Positions 51,061 through 60,104 of a stretch of 64,000 nucleotides of DNA are shown here, one piece after another (position 1 is the stretch's first letter; every line of letters begins with the position of its first letter). The stretch is from positions 1 through 64,000 of the forward strand of contig NZ_FNIT01000009.1 in the NCBI RefSeq assembly GCF_900104035.1, written 5' to 3'. The translations under genes and the position numbers were made by a program. The DNA is from Aureimonas jatrophae. GTDB taxonomy: Bacteria > Pseudomonadota > Alphaproteobacteria > Rhizobiales > Rhizobiaceae. The notes under the pieces were generated by a model. The model saw only the letters and a program-made list of their open reading frames with translations, did no database searches and was not told the origin of the DNA.

Positions 51061-52040
51061 GGCTCGCGCTCGCCGCTGCGCTTCTCGTCGTGGCGGCGCT
51101 CCTGGCGCTGTCGCTCGGCGTGCGACCGCTGGGCCTGGCGGAGGTTTGGCACGCCATCGCGGCCTTTGATCCCCGAAACCCCGACCACGTCGCGGTGCGC
51201 CTCGTGCGCCTTCCACGCGTCGTGGCCGGGTTGATCGCGGGCGCGGGCCTCGGCATCGCCGGCTCGGTGATGCAGGGGCTGACGCGCAATCCGCTCGCCG
51301 ATCCCGGCATTCTCGGCGTCAGCGCCGGCTCGGCGCTGGCGGTCGTGCTGGGCTCGCTGTTTCTGGCGCGCGCCGACAGCGGATCGCTGGCGTTTCTGGC
51401 CTTTCCGGGTGCGGCGCTGGCCGCGGTCGCCGTGTTCGCGCTGGGCGGTGCGCTGCGGGGCGATGCCGGGCCGGTCCGCCTGGTTCTCGCCGGCGCGGCG
51501 CTCAACGCGCTGCTTCTGTCGCTCGTCTCGGCCGTGGTGCTGACGCGCTCCGACTCGCTCGAGGTCTTCCGCTTCTGGGTCAACGGCTCGCTGGCCCAAG
51601 CCGGCGAGCGCCCGCTCGCATCCATGGCGCTGGTGGCGCTCGCCGGGTCGCTTCTCGCCTTCGCGGCCGCGCCGGTCCTGGAAACGCTGTCGCTCGGCAA
51701 CACGATGGCCCGGGGGCTCGGCACCCGTCTCTTGCGCGCGCAGGGCATCGCGCTTCTCGTGGTCACGCTCCTGACAGGGGCCTCCGTGGCCGTGGCGGGC
51801 CCGGTCGCCTTTCTGGGGTTGATGGTTCCCCCGCTCGCCCGCCGCCTCGCAGGCCACGCGCTGCGCGCCGAGCTCGTCGCATCGGCGCTTCTGGGCGCGG
51901 CGCTTCTTCTTCTGGCCGATACGCTCGGCCGCCTCGTGATCGCCCCGGCCGAGCTGCGCGTCGGGCTGATGAGCGCCTTGGTGGGAGGACCGATCTTCGT
52001 GCTTCTCGTGCGTCGCCTCCCGCTTGGATCCCGCGCGTGA
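51057..52040 (+). CDS. Iron-siderophore ABC permease (FecCD family), first
   Basis: 327 residues, TTG start at 51057 overlapping the binding-protein stop in a TTGA junction. About nine or ten helices. Diagnostic segments are VRLVRLPRVVAGLIAGAGLG, GLTRNPLADPGILGVSAGSA and GPVAFLGLMVPPLARRLAGH, the last with the family's cytoplasmic coupling region. FecCD permeases of this type pair as heterodimers or fused dimers; here the second half is the next gene. Confidence 0.92.
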   Translation: MRLALAAALLVVAALLALSLGVRPLGLAEVWHAIAAFDPRNPDHVAVRLVRLPRVVAGLIAGAGLGIAGSVMQGLTRNPLADPGILGVSAGSALAVVLGSLFLARADSGSLAFLAFPGAALAAVAVFALGGALRGDAGPVRLVLAGAALNALLLSLVSAVVLTRSDSLEVFRFWVNGSLAQAGERPLASMALVALAGSLLAFAAAPVLETLSLGNTMARGLGTRLLRAQGIALLVVTLLTGASVAVAGPVAFLGLMVPPLARRLAGHALRAELVASALLGAALLLLADTLGRLVIAPAELRVGLMSALVGGPIFVLLVRRLPLGSRA

Positions 52041-53014
52041 GCGGCTCGATCCGGCTTCTCGCGCTGCTTCTGGTCGCGGTTCTGGTGTCGCTTGCGATGG
52101 GCGAGACGCTGATCGGCCTGGGCGCGCTCGGGCGCGGGCTCCTGTTTGGCGAGGGACCGGGCGCGCTCGCGATCCGGGTCATCCGGGGCCCGCGCCTGGC
52201 CACCGCGCTCGGGGCGGGCGCGGCGCTGGGCCTGTCGGGCGCCGTTCTCCAGACGCTGTTGCGCAATCCCCTCGCCTCGCCCGACATCCTCGGCTTCAAC
52301 GCCGGCGCGGGTCTGGCCGTGGTCGCCGCGATCACGCTCGGCTGGACGCTGCCACCGCCGCTCGTCGCGGCGCTCGGCGGCATCGCGAGCGCGCTGCTGG
52401 TGGCGGCGCTCGCCCACCGTCCGGGCCGGAGCGACGCGACGCTGGTGCTTGTTCTGGTGGGTCTGGGCGTCGGCTTCACGCTGGCGGCGCTCACAAATCT
52501 CCTGTCGCTGCGCCTGCCGTCGACGGAGGCCGCGGAGGCGCAGCGCTGGGTCACCGGATCGCTGGCCGCGCGCAACTGGGGCCACGCGCTGCAGGTCTGG
52601 CTGCCCGGGCTCGCGCTGGCGCTGCTTCTCGCGCTGCAGGTCGGCTCGCTCCAGCTTCTGGAGCTCGGGCCGGAGCTGGCGCGCGGTCTCGGCCTTCGGG
52701 TGGAGGCGGCCCGCCTCGCGCTTGTCGGCACCGCGGTGCTGCTCGCGGCCGCGGGTGTGGCGGTGGCGGGTCCCGTCGCCTTTGTGGCCTTGATGGCGAT
52801 GCCGCTCGGCCGGCGCATCACCGGCGCGCGCGGCACCTCGGGGCGCCTCCTATCGGCGGCCGGCGGCGGTGCGCTCGTCATGGTCTTGGCCGATCTCGCA
52901 GGTCGCGTGGCGCTGCCGGGCGTCCAGCTTCCGGTGGGCGTGACGACCGGGGCGCTGGGCGCCCCCTATCTTTTATGGCGCCTGGCGCGCGAGATGGACC
53001 GGGGGGAGCTTTGA
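52037..53014 (+). CDS. Iron-siderophore ABC permease (FecCD family), second
   Basis: 325 residues, GTG start at 52037 overlapping the first permease gene by 4 nt (GTGA). It contains VIRGPRLATALGAGAALGLS, LRNPLASPDILGFNAGAGLA and GPVAFVALMAMPLGRRITGA, paralogous with the first permease. The two differ enough to form a heterodimeric channel as in FecCD. It is followed by the ATPase gene, again with a TTGA overlap. Confidence 0.92.
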   Translation: MSGSIRLLALLLVAVLVSLAMGETLIGLGALGRGLLFGEGPGALAIRVIRGPRLATALGAGAALGLSGAVLQTLLRNPLASPDILGFNAGAGLAVVAAITLGWTLPPPLVAALGGIASALLVAALAHRPGRSDATLVLVLVGLGVGFTLAALTNLLSLRLPSTEAAEAQRWVTGSLAARNWGHALQVWLPGLALALLLALQVGSLQLLELGPELARGLGLRVEAARLALVGTAVLLAAAGVAVAGPVAFVALMAMPLGRRITGARGTSGRLLSAAGGGALVMVLADLAGRVALPGVQLPVGVTTGALGAPYLLWRLAREMDRGEL

Positions 53015-53790
53015 GCGGGATGATCTTGCGCGCGGAGGGCGTATCGCTCGGCTACGGCGGGCGCCGCGTCGTCGAGAACCTGTCGCTCGACCTGCCGCCT
53101 GGTCGCATGACCGCGATCCTCGGCCCGAACGGCTGCGGCAAGTCCACGCTTTTGCGCGCGCTGGCGCGCCTGATCGAGCCCCTGGCGGGGCGCGTGACGC
53201 TGGACGGCGCGGATCTCGGCCGCGAGAACACGCGCCAGCTGGCGCGCCAGCTGGCGATCCTGCCGCAGGCGCCGCTGGCCCCGAGCGGCATCACCGTCGC
53301 GGAACTGGTCGGACGGGGCCGCGCGCCCTGGCGCGCGCTGCTGGCCCCTTGGAGCGAGTCCGACAACGAGGCGGTGCGACGGGCGCTCGATGCGGTTTCG
53401 ATGACCCAGCAGGCCGACCGGCGCGTGGACGAGCTGTCGGGCGGCCAGCGCCAGCGCGTCTGGCTGGCTCTGGTGCTCGCACAGGATACGCCGATCCTGC
53501 TTCTCGACGAACCGACCACCTGGCTCGACCTGCCGCACCAGCTGGAGGTTCTCAAGCTCCTGCAGGCACGCAACCGAAGCGCGGGCACGACCGTGATCAG
53601 CGTTCTCCACGACCTCAACCTAGCCGCGCGCTTCTTCGATTACCTGGTTCTTCTGGGGGATGATGGCCTCGTGGCCACCGGAGCGCCGGAACAGGTCCTC
53701 ACCGAGGAAAACCTTCGCCGGGCGTTCAACCTCGCATCGCGCGTCCTGCCCGATCCCGTGACCGGCACGCCGATGGTGGTCCCGCTCTGA
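53011..53790 (+). CDS. Iron-siderophore ABC transporter ATP-binding protein (FecE type)
   Basis: 259 residues from the TTG at 53011 (TTGA overlap with the permease stop, GGGGGGAG just upstream); an ATG at 53020 is the alternative. Walker A GPNGCGKST, Q-loop ILPQAPLAPSGITVAELVGR, signature ELSGGQRQRVWLALVLAQDT, Walker B ILLLDEPTTWLDL, H-loop ISVLHDLNLAARFFDYLVLL. The PTTWLD form is typical of FecE/FhuC ATPases. Last gene of the importer operon. Confidence 0.93.
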   Translation: MSGMILRAEGVSLGYGGRRVVENLSLDLPPGRMTAILGPNGCGKSTLLRALARLIEPLAGRVTLDGADLGRENTRQLARQLAILPQAPLAPSGITVAELVGRGRAPWRALLAPWSESDNEAVRRALDAVSMTQQADRRVDELSGGQRQRVWLALVLAQDTPILLLDEPTTWLDLPHQLEVLKLLQARNRSAGTTVISVLHDLNLAARFFDYLVLLGDDGLVATGAPEQVLTEENLRRAFNLASRVLPDPVTGTPMVVPL

Positions 53791-53810
53791 GGGCAGGCCG
53801 GAAATCTTCC

Positions 53811-53826
53811 CTCACGCCTTCGTGAG
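53811..53826 (+). terminator. Short hairpin after the iron transporter operon
   Basis: CTCACG, loop CCTT, CGTGAG, 20 bp after the ATPase gene's stop, followed by CGATCGTTTG. The stem is only 6 bp and the T tract is short, so it is a modest terminator. Confidence 0.45.
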
Positions 53827-53897
53827 CGATCGTTTGCCGCCCTGACGAACGGTTCGCCAGCCGCTATCTTCGGTTGTGCGGACGGGAGGCCGCCTCC

Positions 53898-54068
53898 ATG
53901 ACGGCAGATGCGGGGAGACAAGCAGGAGAACCCATCGCGGCGCGCCGGGTCGCCCCGCCGCCGCGCAGGACGCCCGAGGCGCTGCAACCGGCTTCCGGAC
54001 TGATCCTCGGACTGATGCTGTCCGGCGTCCTGTGGCTGGTCCTGCTCGTGCTCTGGTTGTTGATCTAG
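53898..54068 (+). CDS. Small single-pass membrane protein, unknown
   Basis: 56 residues from the ATG at 53898, with GGGAGG eight bases upstream. The first 35 residues are basic and Pro-rich (AARRVAPPPRRTPEALQPAS); the rest is one hydrophobic helix running to the C-terminus (GLILGLMLSGVLWLVLLVLW). It looks like a tail-anchored or inner-membrane miniprotein. No family recognised. The good ribosome-binding site is the main support for expression. Confidence 0.5.
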   Translation: MTADAGRQAGEPIAARRVAPPPRRTPEALQPASGLILGLMLSGVLWLVLLVLWLLI

Positions 54069-54081
54069 CGTTCTTGTGACG

Positions 54082-55128
54082 TCATCGCCGGCGCCGGCGC
54101 CAGGCCAGCGCCGGCTTCTCGATGCCGTACCAGGAGGCAATGCTGAGGGGCACGACGATCGCCGATGCCAGGAGACCATTCTCCCACGGTGACTGCGTCG
54201 GACGCCAGACCGCCTGTTGGATCGGCCAGGCATAGATGTAGATCCCGTAGGAGAAGTCGCCGATCCGGTCGAGATCGACATGCGGCGCGAGATAGGCGGC
54301 AACGAAGATCGCGTAGACGAGGCCGAACGCCAGGACGATCGGGAACAACGGTGTTCCCCAGACGAGCCAGGGCAGGAGAACCGCCGCAACCGCGGCCGGG
54401 CCGTTCAAGGGCACATGGTCCCGGTTGATCCAGAACAGCGACCCGATCACGAAGTAGGCGAACTGCCGGTTGTGATGGGGCGCGACGCCGATCGCCGGCA
54501 GGTAGGGCTGCAGCCAATAGCCGCCGATCAGAACCGCCCCCAGAACCGCGTTGGCGACGGCGCGCCGGCGAAAGCCGCCCGCGAGCCCGAAAACCAGCAC
54601 GGCCCCGTAGCATCGAAGCTCCAGAATGACGGTCCACAGCGAGCCGTTGACGCTGTCGCCGAAGGGTCGGTCCGCAAACACGCCGGGAAGCTGGGTTCGC
54701 AGATCGAGAAGCAGGGCCCCCAAGGCGAAGGACCACGTCTGCGGCGAGTGGAAGAACTCGCCCGTGCCGAGCGTCGAGAGCATGGGGCCCAGAACCAGGA
54801 TCATCAGCGCAAAGAAGGCGAGCGCCGCCGGATACAGCCGCAGGACGCGGCTGAGAACGAAGTCGCGCCAGGGACGGTTCTCGAAGCTCGCGGTCACCAG
54901 GAACCCGCTGATCGCGAAGAAGCCGGTCACCGCAATCGCGCCGATCCAGGTCCCCGGCATCATCATGCGCGATACGGGATCGAAGCCCGATCCCGTCAGT
55001 GGCCAGGCATGCCCCCACAGGACCGCGAGCGAGAACACGAGACGGATCAGCGTGAAGTTGTTGTCCCGTCGCCCGTCGAAGTGCGAGAGGGGCGTCGCGG
55101 CAAGTAGCGGTGGAGGTCGGAGCCGCAA
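54082..55128 (-). CDS. Acyltransferase 3 family membrane protein
   Basis: 348 residues, about ten membrane helices. The start RRDNNFTLIRLVFSLAVLWG followed by HAWPLTG includes the R-x(10)-H pattern of the Acyl_transf_3 (OafA/NodX) family. AVTGFFAISGFLVTASFENR carries the F-F-x-I-S-G-F motif, and VNGSLWTVILELRCYGAVLV the S-L-W-T/S-x-x-x-E motif. These enzymes acetylate or acylate surface sugars. It might decorate the polysaccharide made by the cluster at 33-42 kb, though it lies 12 kb away. The start is 5 bp from the dcd stop, so the two may be cotranscribed. Confidence 0.88.
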   Translation of the reverse strand: MRLRPPPLLAATPLSHFDGRRDNNFTLIRLVFSLAVLWGHAWPLTGSGFDPVSRMMMPGTWIGAIAVTGFFAISGFLVTASFENRPWRDFVLSRVLRLYPAALAFFALMILVLGPMLSTLGTGEFFHSPQTWSFALGALLLDLRTQLPGVFADRPFGDSVNGSLWTVILELRCYGAVLVFGLAGGFRRRAVANAVLGAVLIGGYWLQPYLPAIGVAPHHNRQFAYFVIGSLFWINRDHVPLNGPAAVAAVLLPWLVWGTPLFPIVLAFGLVYAIFVAAYLAPHVDLDRIGDFSYGIYIYAWPIQQAVWRPTQSPWENGLLASAIVVPLSIASWYGIEKPALAWRRRRR

Positions 55129-55132
55129 GCGC

Positions 55133-56215
55133 CTAGCGGAAGTGCTTCGACAGCTTCAACCCCTGCGCCTGGTAGTTCGAGGCGAGGTCGAGGCCGTAGA
55201 GCCGGTCGGGGCGGCTCGCCATCGGCTCGTAGACGAGGCGACCGACCGTCTGACCGTGCTCCAGGATGAAGGGCACGTCGTGCGAGCGCACCTCCAGCAC
55301 GGCGCGGCTGCCGGTGCCCCCGGCCCGGCCGTGGCCGAAGCCGGGATCGAAGAAGCCGGCATAGTGGACGCGGAACTCGCCGACCAGCGGGTCGAACGGC
55401 GTCATCTCGGCCGCGTAGTCCGGCGGCACGTGGACCGCCTCCTCCGACACGAGGATGTAGAACTCGTCGGGGTCGAGCACGAGTTCGCCCGTGCCCGAGC
55501 GCCGGATCGGCTCCCAGTAGTCGAGAACGTCGTGCGCGGCGCGCCGGTCGACGTCGACGACGCCCGTGTGGCGCTTGCCACGATAGCCGACGAGCCCGCT
55601 CGCATCGCCCTTGAGATCGATCGAAACGGCGATGCCCATGTTGGAGATGTCGGGCCGCGCGGCGCTGGTGAGTTGCTCGGCCGCATGAAGCGCCTCGAGC
55701 GCCTCGCCGCCAAGCACGGCATCTCCTGTGCGGAAGCGGATCTGGCTGAGGCGCGACCCCTCGCGCGCGACGATCGGGAAGGTGCGCGGCGAGATCTCGA
55801 TGAAGAGCGGCCCGTGGTAGCCGGCGGCGACCTTGTCGAACTCCGGCGCCCCGTCGGTGAGGACGCGCGTGAAGATGTCGAGCCGGCCGGTGGAGCTCTT
55901 GGGGTTGGTGGCCGCGCGAAGGTCCGCCGGCAACGCTAGGCTTTCCAGAATCGGCACGACGTAGACGCAGCCGGTTTCGAGAACCGCGCCGACCGTCAGA
56001 TCGATCTCGTGCATGGAGAAGCGCTCGAGCTTCTCGGCGACCGTGCGCCCGCGCCCCGGCAGGAAGCTCGCGCGCACCCGGTAGGCCTTGGGGCCCAGGC
56101 GCAGATCGAGGCTCGCCGGCTGGATCTGGTCGGGATCGAGCGGGCGCGCGCTCGCGATCGCGCCGGACTGATGAAGGCGCGCGATCTCGCGGTCGGGAAG
56201 GATGCCGGCGGTCAT
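55133..56215 (-). CDS. dcd: 2'-deoxycytidine 5'-triphosphate deaminase, double-length form
   Basis: 360 residues, nearly twice the E. coli Dcd length. The N-terminal half has LDPDQIQPASLDLRLGPKAY and AATNPKSSTGRLDIFTRVLT (S-S-x-x-R/G-R substrate motif). The C-terminal half repeats the trimeric dUTPase/Dcd fold, with GEFRVHYAGFFDPGFGHGRA and GSRAVLEVRSHDVPFILEHG, then QTVGRLVYEPM. Long Dcd proteins of this kind are usual in Rhizobiales. The enzyme deaminates dCTP to dUTP for thymidylate synthesis. Divergent from metZ and its riboswitch. Confidence 0.92.
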   Translation of the reverse strand: MTAGILPDREIARLHQSGAIASARPLDPDQIQPASLDLRLGPKAYRVRASFLPGRGRTVAEKLERFSMHEIDLTVGAVLETGCVYVVPILESLALPADLRAATNPKSSTGRLDIFTRVLTDGAPEFDKVAAGYHGPLFIEISPRTFPIVAREGSRLSQIRFRTGDAVLGGEALEALHAAEQLTSAARPDISNMGIAVSIDLKGDASGLVGYRGKRHTGVVDVDRRAAHDVLDYWEPIRRSGTGELVLDPDEFYILVSEEAVHVPPDYAAEMTPFDPLVGEFRVHYAGFFDPGFGHGRAGGTGSRAVLEVRSHDVPFILEHGQTVGRLVYEPMASRPDRLYGLDLASNYQAQGLKLSKHFR

Positions 56216-56312
56216 GACACTCCTTCTCCCACAAGCCTGACTTCCGCAAGGTTAAAGCGGCCGCGCGCCGGTTGCCATTGGCCCGGCGGAGGACTATGGC
56301 TCGTCGCCATCC

Positions 56313-56368
56313 CGTGGTGATTTTGGCCGGCCGGCTTGCAGCCACGTAAAACAACTCGCTAAGAGCCG
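56313..56368 (+). promoter_or_regulatory. SAM-II riboswitch
   Basis: P1 pairs CGTGG (56313-56317) with CCACG (56342-56346). The loop has TGATTTTGGC and CCGGCTTGCAG, and the pseudoknot pairs CGGCT (56332-56336) with AGCCG (56364-56368) after the A-rich joiner TAAAACAACTCGCTAAG. This is the SAM-II (metA element) architecture known from Alphaproteobacteria, upstream of methionine genes. SAM binding closes the pseudoknot and lowers expression. It precedes metZ; the ATG is about 70 nt past the pseudoknot, farther than in cases where the pseudoknot covers the ribosome-binding site. Confidence 0.93.
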
Positions 56369-56437
56369 CTTTCCGCCCGATCGCGCGCGCTGTCCCTCGA
56401 GTTCTCGATCCTCGAAGCCGGCCTCGGAGTAGCCGTC

Positions 56438-57634
56438 ATGCTGACCACCAACGCCGAACACCGCCCCTTGCGGCCTGCGACCAGCCTCGTCCACAGCGGC
56501 ACCATGCGCTCGCCCTTCGGCGAGACCTCCGAGGCGCTCTTCCTGACGCAGGGCTTCGTCTACGACACGGCCGAGGCGGCCGAGCGCCGCTTCAAGGGCG
56601 AGGAGCCCGGCTTCGTCTACTCGCGCTACGCCAACCCGACGACGCGCATGTTCGAGGAGCGCATGATCGCGCTGGAGGGCGCCGAAGACGCGCGCGCCAC
56701 CGCCAGCGGCATGGCCGCCGTCTCCTCGGCGCTGCAGTGCTCGGTGAAGGCCGGCGACCACGTGGTGGCCGCGCGCGCCCTGTTCGGCTCGTGTCGCTAC
56801 ATCATCGAGACGGTGCTCGGCCGCGCGGGCGTGGCGTCGACCTTGGTGGACGGGCGCGACCTCGACCAGTGGCGCGCCGCCGTGCGGCCGGAGACCAAGG
56901 TGTTCTTCCTGGAGTCGCCCACCAATCCGACGCTGGAGGTGGTGGACATCGCCGCGGTGGCCGAGATTGCCCACGCCGCGGGCGCGATCCTGATCGTCGA
57001 CAACGTGTTTGCGACACCGCTCCAGCAGAAGCCGCTGGAGCTCGGGGCCGACGTCGTCATCTATTCCGCCACCAAGCACATTGATGGCCAAGGGCGGTGC
57101 CTAGGAGGCGTGATCCTGTCGAACCAGCAGTGGATCGACGAGACGCTGCAGGACTTCTTCCGTCACACCGGTCCCTCGCTCTCGCCGTTCAACGCCTGGA
57201 CGCTGCTCAAGGGCCTGGAGACGCTGCCGCTGCGCGTCGCGCAGCAGAGTGCGAACGCCGCCAAGCTCGCCGACTTTCTGGCCGGCTCGCCGAAGGTCAG
57301 CCGCGTGCTCTACCCCGGACGGGCCGACCATCCCGATGCCGCGATCATCGCGCGCCAGATGAAGGGCGGCTCGACGCTGGTGGCCTTCGAGCTCGCGGGC
57401 GGCAAGGAGGCGGCGTTCCGCGTCTCCAACGCGCTGCGCATCGTCAAGATCTCCAACAATCTGGGCGACGCCAAGAGCCTGATCACCCATCCCGCCACCA
57501 CCACGCACAAGAGCCTCACCGAAGAGGCGCGCGCCGAGCTCGGCATCGGGCCGGGCCTCCTGCGCCTGTCGGCGGGCATCGAGGACGGCGACGATCTTCT
57601 GGAGGACTTCGAGCGGGCGCTGCGCCTCGCCTGA
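56438..57634 (+). CDS. metZ: O-succinylhomoserine sulfhydrylase
   Basis: 398 residues, PLP-dependent Cys/Met metabolism enzyme. [60 protein letters not shown], and [20 protein letters not shown] (PLP Lys in S-A-T-K-H). The tail [20 protein letters not shown] and [16 protein letters not shown] is typical. It makes homocysteine directly from O-succinylhomoserine and sulfide. The SAM-II riboswitch just upstream ties it to SAM level. GGAG lies about ten bases before the ATG. Confidence 0.95.
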   Translation: MLTTNAEHRPLRPATSLVHSGTMRSPFGETSEALFLTQGFVYDTAEAAERRFKGEEPGFVYSRYANPTTRMFEERMIALEGAEDARATASGMAAVSSALQCSVKAGDHVVAARALFGSCRYIIETVLGRAGVASTLVDGRDLDQWRAAVRPETKVFFLESPTNPTLEVVDIAAVAEIAHAAGAILIVDNVFATPLQQKPLELGADVVIYSATKHIDGQGRCLGGVILSNQQWIDETLQDFFRHTGPSLSPFNAWTLLKGLETLPLRVAQQSANAAKLADFLAGSPKVSRVLYPGRADHPDAAIIARQMKGGSTLVAFELAGGKEAAFRVSNALRIVKISNNLGDAKSLITHPATTTHKSLTEEARAELGIGPGLLRLSAGIEDGDDLLEDFERALRLA

Positions 57635-57737
57635 GGGTCCCGACCGCACCTTGCGATTTGACCTTTCGGGGCGTCCGGGCGACAAGCGCCTGGACGCCCT
57701 TTGTTCCCGGGCGCGCCTGCCGAAGACCCGAGAAGCG

Positions 57738-58133
57738 ATGTACACGGCCACCACGCGCCACATCACCGTCAGCGTGACCCCGACCTACCTGCCCGAGCAG
57801 TCGGAGCCCGACGAGAACCGCTGGGTCTTCGCCTACCGGATCGAGATCGAGAACGGCTCGCGCGAGACCGTGCAGCTGCGCTCGCGCTACTGGCACATCA
57901 CCGACGCGCACGGCCATGTCGAGGAGGTGCGGGGACCGGGCGTCGTCGGCGAGGAGCCGATCCTGTCGCCCGGCGACAGCTTCACCTACACGTCGGGCTG
58001 CCCGCTCGGCACGTCGTCCGGCATCATGCGCGGGCGCTTCCGCATGCAGGGCGTCGACGGCACCTACTTCGAGATCGAGGTACCGGCCTTCTCGCTGGAT
58101 GCCCCCAGCGACCGACCGCGCACCCTGAACTGA
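57738..58133 (+). CDS. apaG: ApaG family protein
   Basis: 131 residues from the ATG at 57738. [60 protein letters not shown] and [20 protein letters not shown] form the ApaG fibronectin-III-like beta sandwich, with the G-x-G-V-V-G-x-x-P motif. ApaG is associated with Co/Mg tolerance in enterics and with F-box-like domains in eukaryotes; its biochemical role is open. It follows metZ by about 100 bp on the same strand and is convergent with the DMT genes. Confidence 0.94.
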   Translation: MYTATTRHITVSVTPTYLPEQSEPDENRWVFAYRIEIENGSRETVQLRSRYWHITDAHGHVEEVRGPGVVGEEPILSPGDSFTYTSGCPLGTSSGIMRGRFRMQGVDGTYFEIEVPAFSLDAPSDRPRTLN

Positions 58134-58140
58134 CAACGGC

Positions 58141-58590
58141 TCAGGCGTCGCGCGGAGCCGCGCTCGTCGAGGGCTGAGGGCGGCGCGTCAGCGCGGCGCC
58201 GGCCAGGATCAAGGCGATGCCGAGCAGCGCCGCCCACAGGCGCAAGGGGCGGCCGAGCGTCCAGTCGAGCGCGACGCCCGACACCATCTGCCCCGCGATC
58301 ATCAGGAGCGCGGTGCGCGCGGCGCCGAGCCGGGCGATCACCCAGCTTCCCGCCGCCACGAACACGACGCCGACCGGGCCGCCGAGATAGCTCCACCAGG
58401 GTGCCAGGCGCGCCTCCGGCACGAGGAGGCCGCCCGCCACCAGGCCGCCGAGCGTCAACGCCGCGAAGCCGACCGCATGGTTCCAGAACGAGGCCTCGAG
58501 CGGCGAGGTCGACAGGCTGAGGCGACCGTTCAGCTGTCGGCTGAGCCCGACCAGGATGCCGGCGAGCGTGGCGAGAACAAGGAACGTCAC
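58141..58590 (-). CDS. DMT/YdcZ (DUF606) membrane protein, second of a pair
   Basis: 149 residues, GTG start at 58590 overlapping the upstream stop by 4 nt. About five helices: TFLVLATLAGILVGLSRQLN, GRLSLSTSPLEASFWNHAVG and FAALTLGGLVAGGLLVP, then PWWSYLGGPVGVVFVAAGSW. The N-x-x-L and P-W-W-x-Y-x-G-G patterns are those of the DUF606/YdcZ branch of the drug/metabolite transporter superfamily. It probably forms a heteromer with its neighbour. Substrate unknown. Confidence 0.85.
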   Translation of the reverse strand: MTFLVLATLAGILVGLSRQLNGRLSLSTSPLEASFWNHAVGFAALTLGGLVAGGLLVPEARLAPWWSYLGGPVGVVFVAAGSWVIARLGAARTALLMIAGQMVSGVALDWTLGRPLRLWAALLGIALILAGAALTRRPQPSTSAAPRDA

Positions 58591-59075
58591 GGCTCGGCGC
58601 CGGCAAACAGGATGATCAGGGCACTGCCCGACAGGATCAGGAGGAGCGCCGCGCCGTCGCGACGGTCGGGCCGACGCGCGGGCAGGCCGAACCAGCCGAA
58701 GCGGTCGGCCAGGAGCGCGAAGACGACCTGGCCGAGGAGCCCGAGCGCCAGCGTTCCGGCCAGGCCGAGCCCGCTGTTGACGGCCTGTGAGGTGATGATC
58801 ACGGTGAGCGCGCCCGACAGGCCGCCGGCGTAGGCCCACAGGGGCGCGCGGGCCCGCGGTCGTGCGGCGTCGCCCTGTGGGGTCGCCGCGCGTCGGCCGC
58901 GCAGCAGGACGAGAAAGAGGATCGCCGCGAGCGTTCCCGTGCCGTGCGCCGCCCAGGACGAGAAGACCGGTCCCGCCGCCGCCCCGAGCGCGCCGTTGAG
59001 CTGCACCATGACGGTGAGGAGCGCGCCGGTGCCCAGCGCCGCGCCGATGGCCAACGGCCCGCCCTCGTGTCTCAC
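58587..59075 (-). CDS. DMT/YdcZ (DUF606) membrane protein, first of a pair
   Basis: 162 residues. AIGAALGTGALLTVMVQLNG, ALGAAAGPVFSSWAAHGTGT, LWAYAGGLSGALTVIITSQA and GLAGTLALGLLGQVVFALLA give about five helices with the same family features as the downstream partner. A GTGA overlap couples the two. Paired half-size DMT proteins often work as dimers in efflux or uptake of small molecules. The pair lies downstream of hslO. Confidence 0.85.
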   Translation of the reverse strand: MRHEGGPLAIGAALGTGALLTVMVQLNGALGAAAGPVFSSWAAHGTGTLAAILFLVLLRGRRAATPQGDAARPRARAPLWAYAGGLSGALTVIITSQAVNSGLGLAGTLALGLLGQVVFALLADRFGWFGLPARRPDRRDGAALLLILSGSALIILFAGAEP

Positions 59076-59102
59076 CGCGTCCGGTCTCGAGCCTCGAGCC
59101 CG

Positions 59103-60104
59103 TCAGGCCTTCGGCTCGAACTCCTCGGGCGCGAAATCGTAGCGCTCGCCGCAGAACTCGCACTGGACGCTGATGCGCCCGTCCTCGACGCTCTCCGCGA
59201 TCTCCTCGGCGGAGAAGTTCGACAGGACGCCACGGATCTTCTCGCGCGTGCAGGAGCAGTCGTCGCGCACGGGGATCGGCTCGAAGACGCGCACGCCGCG
59301 CTCGTGGAAGAGGCGGAACAGGAGGCGCTCCACGCCGACCTCGGGGTCGGCCAGCTCGGAGGGCTCCACCGTGCCGACCAGCGCCTGGACCTCGGTCCAG
59401 CTGTCGTCCTCGGGCGGAGCGGCGATCTCGGTACCCTCCGGCGCGTCGCCGCCAGGAAGGTCGATCACGCGCAGGCGCTCGGGCGCCTCGGGCAGGAACT
59501 GGGCGATCAGGCCGCCGGCCCGCCACGTCTCGCGAAAGCCCTCGCCCTCGATGCGGCGCGCGATGCGCGCGACCGCCAGGCGCACCACGGTCGGGATCTG
59601 CTCGCTCTGCCGGAAGTAGGTCTCGGCGACCTGCTCCAGCGTCGCGCCGTCGAGCTCGACGATGCCCTGGTAGCGTTGGGTGTGCGGTCCCTGGTCGATC
59701 GTGAGCGCCATGACACCGCGCCCGAGAAGGTCGGGCGCCTGCGTGCGCCCTTGCGCCTCGGCAGCGGCCAGGAGCTCGGGGTCGAAGCGCGCGTAGGCGC
59801 GCACCGAGGAGGGCGTCGTGAAGTCCACGACCAGGAGGTCGACGGGACCGTCGGTCTGCGTCTGGGCGGAGAACTTGCCGCTGAACTTCAGCGACGTCCC
59901 CAGCAGGACCGTCAGCACCACCATCTCGGCGAGGAGCTGCGAGACAGACGCGGGATAGGCGTGGCGCGCCAGGATGGCATCCACCATCTCGCCGAGCTGC
60001 ACGGCGCGCCCGCGCGCGTCCAGCGCCTCCACGGCGTAGGGCACCACCGCATCGTCGCCGGCGAAACCGAATTCGCCCAGTTCGCGCACGCCGCCCTCAG
60101 CCAC
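59103..60104 (-). CDS. hslO: Hsp33 family redox-regulated chaperone
   Basis: 333 residues from the GTG at 60104; an upstream open frame to 60152 lies inside arg[59 protein letters not shown] and [20 protein letters not shown] are Hsp33 core segments. The C-terminal redox switch has C-x-C in [11 protein letters not shown] and C-x-x-C in [10 protein letters not shown], which bind zinc when reduced and form disulfides on oxidation. It overlaps the argF end by 8 nt, so translation may be coupled. Confidence 0.94.
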   Translation of the reverse strand: MAEGGVRELGEFGFAGDDAVVPYAVEALDARGRAVQLGEMVDAILARHAYPASVSQLLAEMVVLTVLLGTSLKFSGKFSAQTQTDGPVDLLVVDFTTPSSVRAYARFDPELLAAAEAQGRTQAPDLLGRGVMALTIDQGPHTQRYQGIVELDGATLEQVAETYFRQSEQIPTVVRLAVARIARRIEGEGFRETWRAGGLIAQFLPEAPERLRVIDLPGGDAPEGTEIAAPPEDDSWTEVQALVGTVEPSELADPEVGVERLLFRLFHERGVRVFEPIPVRDDCSCTREKIRGVLSNFSAEEIAESVEDGRISVQCEFCGERYDFAPEEFEPKA

